In this document: positions 5,301 to 9,559 of the stretch, in pieces
Position numbering within the stretch: the first letter of the stretch is position 1
How the letters are laid out: every line of letters begins with the position of its first letter
Origin: Actinomycetes bacterium
Lineage (GTDB): Bacteria > Actinomycetota > Actinomycetes > Streptosporangiales > Streptosporangiaceae
DNA: 9,559 bases
Direction: 5' to 3'
Assembly (NCBI GenBank): GCA_023425615.1
Contig: JAFACJ010000522.1
Span: 1-9,559 of the forward strand
Program-made: the position numbers and the translations under genes
The notes under the pieces: generated by a model
Databases searched by the model: none
The model's input: only the letters and a program-made list of their open reading frames with translations
What the model was told of the DNA's origin: nothing

Positions 5301-5810
5301 TCAGCGTCCGTCGAAGAAGTGCTCCCGGGGGACCTCCAGGAAGAGCGCGGCGGCCTGGACCGCCACCGGCCCGTCGGGGGAGTCGATGCGGCCTTCTCCC
5401 TGCACATAGATCTTGCGCCCGTCCACTCCCGTGCACCACGCCTTGAGGTGGACGACGGTGCCTACCGGGACGGGAAGCCGGTAGTCGGTCTCCAGACGGC
5501 CGGTGACGGCCATGCGTCCGAGGTTCCACGCGGCGGTGCCGAGGATCTCGTCCATGGCGGTGGCGAGGATGCCTCCGTGCGCCAGCCCCGGAGATCCCTG
5601 GTGCTCGGCGGTGACGGTGAAGTGCCCGTAGACGGCGTTGCTCTCGGCGCCCGTCCGCTGGACCTTCAAGCCGCTTTCGTGGTCCGTTCCACAGCCGAAG
5701 CACTCGTCGTAGGTACCGCTCTGCAGCAGGTCTTGCGGTTCGAGCAGCTCCAGACGCTGTTCGGGGACGGGCGATCCGGGGGGCGGCGTGGTGGCGGGTG
5801 AAGCGGTCAT
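5301..5810 (-). CDS. PaaI-like hotdog-fold acyl-CoA thioesterase
   Basis: A 169-aa soluble hotdog-fold protein. The first 25 residues are Pro-rich and probably disordered. CFGCG (37-41), found at the front of many bacterial hotdog thioesterases, is followed by the core GLAHGGILATAMDEILGTAAW (75-95), where HGG (78-80) and D87-E88 match the catalytic helix of PaaI-type thioesterases. The strands around GRLETDYRLPVPVGT and VHLKAWC complete the fold. Such enzymes hydrolyse acyl-CoA thioesters; chain type cannot be told. The ATG at 5808-5810 is well supported by GGAGG (5817-5821) 6 bases upstream. A -10-like TAATAT (minus strand, 5837-5842) would give a leader of about 20 bases, but no good -35 is seen. 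The gene is divergent from the adenylate cyclase. Confidence 0.87.
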   Translation of the reverse strand: MTASPATTPPPGSPVPEQRLELLEPQDLLQSGTYDECFGCGTDHESGLKVQRTGAESNAVYGHFTVTAEHQGSPGLAHGGILATAMDEILGTAAWNLGRMAVTGRLETDYRLPVPVGTVVHLKAWCTGVDGRKIYVQGEGRIDSPDGPVAVQAAALFLEVPREHFFDGR

Positions 5811-5863
5811 GACAAGCCTCCGTATAGGGTGACCGCATATTACTTATGAGTAGACAGACGTCC

Positions 5864-5889
5864 GGAACACGCATCTTGTGTTGTGCGTC
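5864..5889 (+). promoter_or_regulatory. Possible ECF-sigma promoter upstream of the adenylate cyclase
   Basis: GGAAC (5864-5868), 17 bases, then CGTC (5886-5889) has the shape of promoters read by extracytoplasmic-function sigma factors in actinomycetes. It faces the cyclase gene, about 95 bp before its start. Both motifs are short, so a chance match is quite possible. Confidence 0.25.
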
Positions 5890-5977
5890 ATAACATCAGG
5901 CGCCCTCCAAGGCGCACTCTCTGAATACGCCCTGCGGCTTTCGTCCCGAACGGGGGGTGCGTAGAGTGACGCGCGGC

Positions 5978-5982
5978 GGAGG
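5978..5982 (+). promoter_or_regulatory. Ribosome binding site choosing GTG 5990 as cyclase start
   Basis: GGAGGTGAT beginning at 5978 matches the anti-Shine-Dalgarno complement over nine bases. The GTG at 5990 lies 7 bases after the GGAGG core. Earlier in-frame GTGs at 5957 and 5966 lie upstream of it and have no RBS. Confidence 0.75.
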
Positions 5983-5989
5983 TGATGGG

Positions 5990-7690
5990 GTGAACCGGGA
6001 CCATATGTCACACAGCCTCGACCTCCTCGGGGCCAAGCTCGCAGCCTTCCCCGGCGCGCCGCGCAACGGCCTGGAACTGAGGGTGCGCTGGCTGCTGGCC
6101 ACCGTCGTGACCGTGGCCAACGGCATCGGCGGCGCGGTCGTCCTCGTCTTCGTGCTCGTCGTCCTGCCCAACCCCGACGAGGTCGACAGGCTCCACCACA
6201 ACGTGGACATGATCAACCTGATCGCGTTCCTGTCCTACCCGGTGATCGCGGGACCACTGGTCATGTGGTGGGGGCTCAAAGTCTTCGCACCCGTACGAAG
6301 GCTCGTACGGGACCAGGGGACACCCGACAGCGAACAACGCCACGCGGTACTCCTCGGACCCGCACGGCTGACCCTGATCCAGGCCGTGCTGTGGGGTGTC
6401 GGCGCGGTCGGATGGACCATCCTCAACTCCTTCTACGGGCCGTTGATGGCTCTGAAGATGGCGATGACCTGCCTTCTCGGCGCGATAACCACCCTGGCGC
6501 TGGTGTATCTGCTCGCCGAACGGCTGCTGCGTCCCGCCGCGGCGCTCGTCCTCGCCGTCAAACCTCCACGCGAACACTTGATGTCCCGGGTGAAGAGCCG
6601 CGCGATGCTCGCCTGGGCGCTCGGAACGGCCGTCCCACTGCTCGGCCTCATCGTCATCGCGATCGTCGCCCTGACGGATCCGGAGTTCAAACGCACCGAA
6701 GCGGCGTTCTCCAGCCTCGTCCTCGGCATCGTCGCGCTCCTCATCAGCTTCCTCGTGACGTCCGAAGCCGCGCGAGCCGTCGGGGATCCCGTCAAAGCGG
6801 TACGGGAAGGCATGGCACGGGTCGCGAAAGGCGACCTGCAGACGGCCATAGAGGTCTACGACGCCAGCGAGTTGGGACAACTCCAGGCCGGGTTCAACAG
6901 CATGGTCTCCGGGCTTCGCGCACACGAACGACTACAAGACCTCTTCTCCCGCCACGTCGGCAGCGACGTGGCGGAACTCGCCATCAACTCCGAGATCTCC
7001 CTCGGAGGCGAGATCAAAGAAGTGGCCGTACTGTTCGTCGACCTCGCCGGATCCACCCGGATGGCCGCCGAACGTCCGCCGGACGAGGTCGTCACGCTGC
7101 TCAACCTGTTCTTCGGCGTCGTCGTCGACTGCGTCAACCGCAACGGCGGGTGGATCAACAAGTTCGAAGGCGACGCCGCACTCGCCGTCTTCGGCGCCCC
7201 CACCCCACTGGAAGAGGCAGGCGGACACGCCTTGGCGGCAGGGCGGGAGATGGCCGTACGGCTACCGCTGGAAGTGCCCGAAGTGACCGCGGGGATCGGT
7301 ATCTCCGTCGGGACAGTCGTCGCCGGGTACATCGGAGCCGAGCAACGCTTCGAATACACCGTCATCGGCGACCCGGTGAACGAGGCGGCACGGCTGAGCG
7401 ACCTCGCCAAAACCGCCTCCCCGCTGCGCGTCCTGGCCTCCGCCGAGGCACTGGAGGACTGCGACCCGCTGGAGGCGTTCCGCTGGGAGGCCGGCCAAGC
7501 CATCACCCTGCGCGGCCGCCCCCACCCCACCATCCTCGCCCACCCGCGAACCGCCGCCGAGCCCGAGCCCCCACTCCCCGAACTGGTGGCCCGAGCCCGC
7601 GGCAGGTTCAAGCGCCGTGCACGCTTCCTCCCGCTCCTTCCGCTGCTCTCCCTCCGCCAGGCATCCCAGCGGCAAGACCCCGACTCCTGA
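5990..7690 (+). CDS. Membrane-bound class IIIb adenylate cyclase with HAMP domain
   Basis: A 566-aa integral membrane enzyme converting ATP to cAMP. Six hydrophobic segments (about 33-59, 75-100, 127-147, 156-176, 205-229, 237-258) are followed by a HAMP linker (about 260-312; GDPVKAVREGMARVAKGDL and ELGQLQAGFNSM) and a class III catalytic domain (about 343-515). Metal-binding Asp are D351 (FVDLAGST) and D395 (KFEGDAAL); K391 is the adenine-contacting Lys. The position that is Asp in class IIIa is T457 (EYTVIGD), which defines class IIIb, and the transition-state pair is N464 and R468 (VNEAARL). All catalytic residues are present, so it should be active. The architecture matches the mycobacterial Rv3645/Rv1318c group. 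A basic, Pro-rich tail (about 520-566) has no known domain. The gene stands alone, divergent from the thioesterase gene. The signal sensed is unknown. Confidence 0.93.
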   Translation: MNRDHMSHSLDLLGAKLAAFPGAPRNGLELRVRWLLATVVTVANGIGGAVVLVFVLVVLPNPDEVDRLHHNVDMINLIAFLSYPVIAGPLVMWWGLKVFAPVRRLVRDQGTPDSEQRHAVLLGPARLTLIQAVLWGVGAVGWTILNSFYGPLMALKMAMTCLLGAITTLALVYLLAERLLRPAAALVLAVKPPREHLMSRVKSRAMLAWALGTAVPLLGLIVIAIVALTDPEFKRTEAAFSSLVLGIVALLISFLVTSEAARAVGDPVKAVREGMARVAKGDLQTAIEVYDASELGQLQAGFNSMVSGLRAHERLQDLFSRHVGSDVAELAINSEISLGGEIKEVAVLFVDLAGSTRMAAERPPDEVVTLLNLFFGVVVDCVNRNGGWINKFEGDAALAVFGAPTPLEEAGGHALAAGREMAVRLPLEVPEVTAGIGISVGTVVAGYIGAEQRFEYTVIGDPVNEAARLSDLAKTASPLRVLASAEALEDCDPLEAFRWEAGQAITLRGRPHPTILAHPRTAAEPEPPLPELVARARGRFKRRARFLPLLPLLSLRQASQRQDPDS

Positions 7691-7730
7691 CCGCCTTCGC
7701 CCGACCGCCTCAGCCAGACCGCCTCAGAAG
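7689..7730. repeat. Three tandem GACCGCCT units at 14-bp spacing
   Basis: GACCGCCT occurs at 7689, 7703 and 7717, exactly 14 bp apart; the last two units also share the following CAG. The array begins at the cyclase stop codon and runs over the stop codon of the convergent lipase gene (7724-7726), filling the 33-bp gap. There is no inverted repeat, so it is not a standard terminator. It is probably a small tandem duplication. Confidence 0.5.
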
Positions 7731-8956
7731 GACGCGAACCAGCGGACGGCTTTGGCGGTGCCCGCGAGGTTCGAACCGAGGTGGGGAGAGCCGCCGTAGG
7801 TCTTGGCGGGCAGCCTTCGCAGAGTGGACTTCAGCCAGGCGTGACAGGAGGTGGAGTTGGCCGGGACCACCTGCTCATCGCGGGTCTCGTAGTAGAGCCG
7901 GACGGGAACTCCGGGCGTCCAGTCGCGGCAGATTGTGTCCTCCTCGCGGAGCGCCTTCGCGAAACTCCCCGTGGGCTTCTTCAGCAAAGCAAAGCCCTTG
8001 GGGGTGAGGAGTTCGTCCAGCGTGTCGGGGAGACCCTGGAGCATGACCTCACCCCGCGTGGAACCGTCGAAGTACTTCTCCACCCGGCTCGCGTACGGCT
8101 GCTTGAAGACATCCTCCGGACGGTCGTAGAGGTGCGCCTTCCTATTCCAGGCGACCAGAAGGTAGGACGCGTACGCCACGGTCACCTTCGGCTGCGTCTT
8201 GCCCGCGAGCATCGACGGCAACGCCACACTTTCCATGTCGTACGCGCCGCTGATGGGAGCAACGGCACGCAACCGGAACCACTTCTTCCCACGCTGGAGC
8301 TCACGGGCGAGACCCAAAGCAGCCGAAGCCCCCTGGGAGAAGCCCGTCACGAAGACGTCTCTACGCGCTTGACGGCCCTTACGCGGCAGGAAAGCACGAG
8401 CGGCACGAAGCATGTCGAGCGACGCGGAGGTCTCCGTACGGACATCCATCCAGGGATGCGTACCGGGACCGAGACCCAAACCGAGGTAGTCGGGGGCCAC
8501 GGTGGCGAAACCCGCCGTCCCGTAGGTGAGAGGAGCACCCTGGATGAACCCGTCTCCGGGCGCCGTGGACGGCGCATCGGGCCGGTAGCTACTCGTCCCA
8601 TGCGTGTAGGAGACGAACTCAAGGCGCTTGTTCCCGTTCTTCGGGACGACCAGGAGACCACTCGCCTTCGTCGGCTTCCCGTGCCCGTCGACCGTCCGGT
8701 AGACGAGCCGGTAAGTGTCGACACCGTACTTGACGGTCCTGGCGTCGAAGCCTTCCGCCTTAAGGCGCTTGACGACCTGCGCAGCCGTGTACGTCCGCAC
8801 CTTCACGGCCGACAGCAGCTCTCCCCTACCGCTCGCCGTCCTTTCCTGGGGGCTGTTGGGATGCTGGGGTTCACCCGCGATGGCGCCGGCCGGTATCACC
8901 GCTCCCAGGGCCACCGCGGCGGCCACGGTCGCGGCCGTTCCCCGTGCCAGTCTCAT
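7724..8956 (-). CDS. Secreted lipase/esterase, alpha/beta hydrolase (LIP-type)
   Basis: A 410-aa preprotein. MRLARGTAAT and a hydrophobic stretch to about residue 26 form a Sec signal peptide with likely cleavage after AIA (25-27). The mature protein is an alpha/beta hydrolase: HGT (119-121) near the oxyanion hole, nucleophile S207 in the elbow GFSQG, probable acid D360 in YETRDEQVVP, and H392 in SPHLG. C343 and C371 are the only two Cys and could form a disulfide outside the cell. The layout resembles secreted lipases of the LIP family, which are large and have a lid between strands; substrate (triglyceride, short ester, other) is not decided by sequence. The ATG at 8954-8956 has GAGGAGGAG ending 3 bases upstream. 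The gene is transcribed alone, convergent with the cyclase and divergent from the Myb-like gene. No clear promoter was found. Confidence 0.87.
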   Translation of the reverse strand: MRLARGTAATVAAAVALGAVIPAGAIAGEPQHPNSPQERTASGRGELLSAVKVRTYTAAQVVKRLKAEGFDARTVKYGVDTYRLVYRTVDGHGKPTKASGLLVVPKNGNKRLEFVSYTHGTSSYRPDAPSTAPGDGFIQGAPLTYGTAGFATVAPDYLGLGLGPGTHPWMDVRTETSASLDMLRAARAFLPRKGRQARRDVFVTGFSQGASAALGLARELQRGKKWFRLRAVAPISGAYDMESVALPSMLAGKTQPKVTVAYASYLLVAWNRKAHLYDRPEDVFKQPYASRVEKYFDGSTRGEVMLQGLPDTLDELLTPKGFALLKKPTGSFAKALREEDTICRDWTPGVPVRLYYETRDEQVVPANSTSCHAWLKSTLRRLPAKTYGGSPHLGSNLAGTAKAVRWFASF

Positions 8957-9091
8957 GTTCTCCTCCTCGGTGGATGCGATCGGCCTCCAACCTCCTCCGC
9001 GCGACTGCGAACGCGCATCGCGCCCCGGGCAGAGTTCCCCTGTAGGTCTTTCGAGGGAGCGCCATCACCCCGGTTCACTCCGGCGAGGGAG

Positions 9092-9100
9092 TTTTCCACA
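9092..9100 (+). other. Isolated DnaA-box-like nonamer
   Basis: TTTTCCACA fits the relaxed DnaA-box pattern TTWTNCACA. It is a single copy in the divergent region before the Myb-like gene, with no cluster around it, so it is no sign of an origin. At most it might bind DnaA as a regulator; chance is likely. Confidence 0.2.
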
Positions 9101-9141
9101 GGGGGTGAACGATCTTGGATGGGGCGGCGGATGATGACGGC

Positions 9142-9507
9142 ATGGAGATACACCTGACTTTCACCAGGCCGCAGCCGCACGAAGGACTTCCCGTCTGCGA
9201 GCTCAGCGTCAACGCCGACCGCCTCATCCTCGGCAACGGCACTTTAAGAGCACTCGACAAGGGCTCCGTCGTCACCGAGGCACCCCTCGACGACATCGCG
9301 GTCATCGACCTCCCGACCCGCCGCTCCGTGAGCTCCCTACGCCAACGCCACCCCAACGCCTACACCCCGTGGACCCCCGAAGAGGACGCCCGCCTGCTCG
9401 CCCTCATCGGCCAGGGCGAGCCCCTGGAGTCCCTCGCCACCCAGTTCGGCCGAGGCAAGAACGCCATCCTCGGCCGCCTGTTCAAACTCGGCATCTTCAA
9501 ACCCTGA
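9142..9507 (+). CDS. Small protein with beta-rich N-terminus and Myb/SANT-like C-terminus
   Basis: A 121-aa soluble protein of unknown role. Residues 1-60 (for example CELSVNADRLILGNGTLRAL and PLDDIAVIDLP) look like alternating beta strands with hydrophilic turns, loosely like bacterial PH-type domains; I cannot assign a family. Residues 74-119 form a Myb/SANT-like helix-turn-helix: PWTPEEDARLLALIGQGEP, then LATQFGRGKNAILGRLFKLGI, with W77, the E80-E81-D82 acidic start and the GRGKNAI recognition segment. DNA binding is inferred. The start is ATG 9142; an upstream in-frame TTG at 9115 would add nine residues. The RBS is weak for either. Leu35-Arg36 are encoded TTA-AGA (9244-9249), both very rare in such DNA. 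The gene is divergent from the lipase and followed by its own terminator. Confidence 0.72.
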   Translation: MEIHLTFTRPQPHEGLPVCELSVNADRLILGNGTLRALDKGSVVTEAPLDDIAVIDLPTRRSVSSLRQRHPNAYTPWTPEEDARLLALIGQGEPLESLATQFGRGKNAILGRLFKLGIFKP

Positions 9508-9513
9508 CCCCAC

Positions 9514-9542
9514 GGGGCTCCCGCCTCCCAGCCGGGAGCCCC
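9514..9542 (+). terminator. Hairpin terminator after the Myb-like gene
   Basis: GGGGCTCCCG (9514-9523) and CGGGAGCCCC (9533-9542) form a perfect 10-bp stem with a nine-base loop, 7 bp after the stop codon. There is no U-tract, like the other hairpins in this window. Confidence 0.8.
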
Positions 9543-9559
9543 ACTTCCCAACCAGGAGC

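Noticed and set aside
5200..5874. N-terminal extension of the nucleosidase frame
   Set aside because: The extension is Arg-rich, runs opposite to no conserved sequence, overlaps the thioesterase gene in another frame, and the nucleosidase fold begins at MRLTGII.
6265..8007. Long plus-strand frame overlapping the cyclase and lipase genes
   Set aside because: The Arg/Pro/Thr-rich product has no recognisable fold and shares the strand with the cyclase in another frame.
9072..9109. GTTCAC ... GTGAAC inverted repeat before the Myb-like gene
   Set aside because: Six-bp arms about 27 bases apart are expected by chance at this length; no supporting context.
7781..9157. Long plus-strand open frame opposite the lipase
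   Set aside because: No motif and no RBS; the opposite strand carries a signal peptide, GFSQG elbow and acid/His residues in one frame.
1..9559. Defence island, CRISPR, biosynthetic cluster or mobile element
   Set aside because: No repeats-and-spacers, transposase, integrase, toxin-antitoxin pair, restriction enzyme or biosynthetic enzyme set was found; gene order looks like ordinary monocistronic units.

Overview
The window is high-GC actinomycete chromosomal DNA. This rests on strongly G/C-biased third codon positions, GTG and TTG starts, Shine-Dalgarno and leaderless-type starts side by side, GC-hairpin terminators without a U-tract, and a six-helix HAMP adenylate cyclase of the kind known from mycobacteria and relatives. 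Genus cannot be fixed from sequence alone; a Nocardiopsis/Streptosporangiales-like actinomycete is plausible but unproven. No tRNA, rRNA, CRISPR array, insertion sequence or phage gene was seen.

Layout. 1-908 (-): N-terminal and middle part of a RecQ-type helicase, running off the left edge and interrupted by one in-frame amber codon at 279-281. 960-1172 (-): a 70-aa EF-hand protein just upstream of recQ. 1173-1545: the only long non-coding stretch, a divergent control region with several palindromes and a strong GC hairpin. 1546-2505 (+): pirin-like bicupin. It ends at a hairpin terminator (2520-2555) shared with the convergent MarR-type regulator (2574-2951, -). The regulator is divergent from a DHA2-type MFS exporter (3038-4510, +), and their common promoter region carries two near-identical operator-like palindromes 30 bp apart. 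A second strong hairpin (4526-4553) separates the exporter from a convergent MTA/SAH-type nucleosidase (4633-5199, -). Upstream of that, on the same strand, is a PaaI-like hotdog thioesterase (5301-5810, -). Divergent from it is a membrane class IIIb adenylate cyclase (5990-7690, +), convergent with a secreted LIP-type lipase/esterase (7724-8956, -). Divergent from the lipase is a small protein with a beta-rich N-terminus and a Myb/SANT-like C-terminus (9142-9507, +), closed by a hairpin terminator at 9514-9542.

How the genes work together. Mostly they look like independent single-gene units of core or semi-core function rather than one system. The clearest functional unit is regulator plus exporter, a classic MarR-MFS divergent pair whose operator arrangement can be read directly. 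The cyclase would make cAMP at the membrane in response to an unknown signal. The nucleosidase would recycle S-adenosylmethionine by-products. The pirin, thioesterase and lipase are housekeeping or secreted enzymes with unresolved substrates. I see no convincing new multi-gene system. The most unusual items are the single-codon interruption of recQ, the twin operator with its consequences for start sites, and the Myb-like small protein carrying an adjacent TTA-AGA rare-codon pair.
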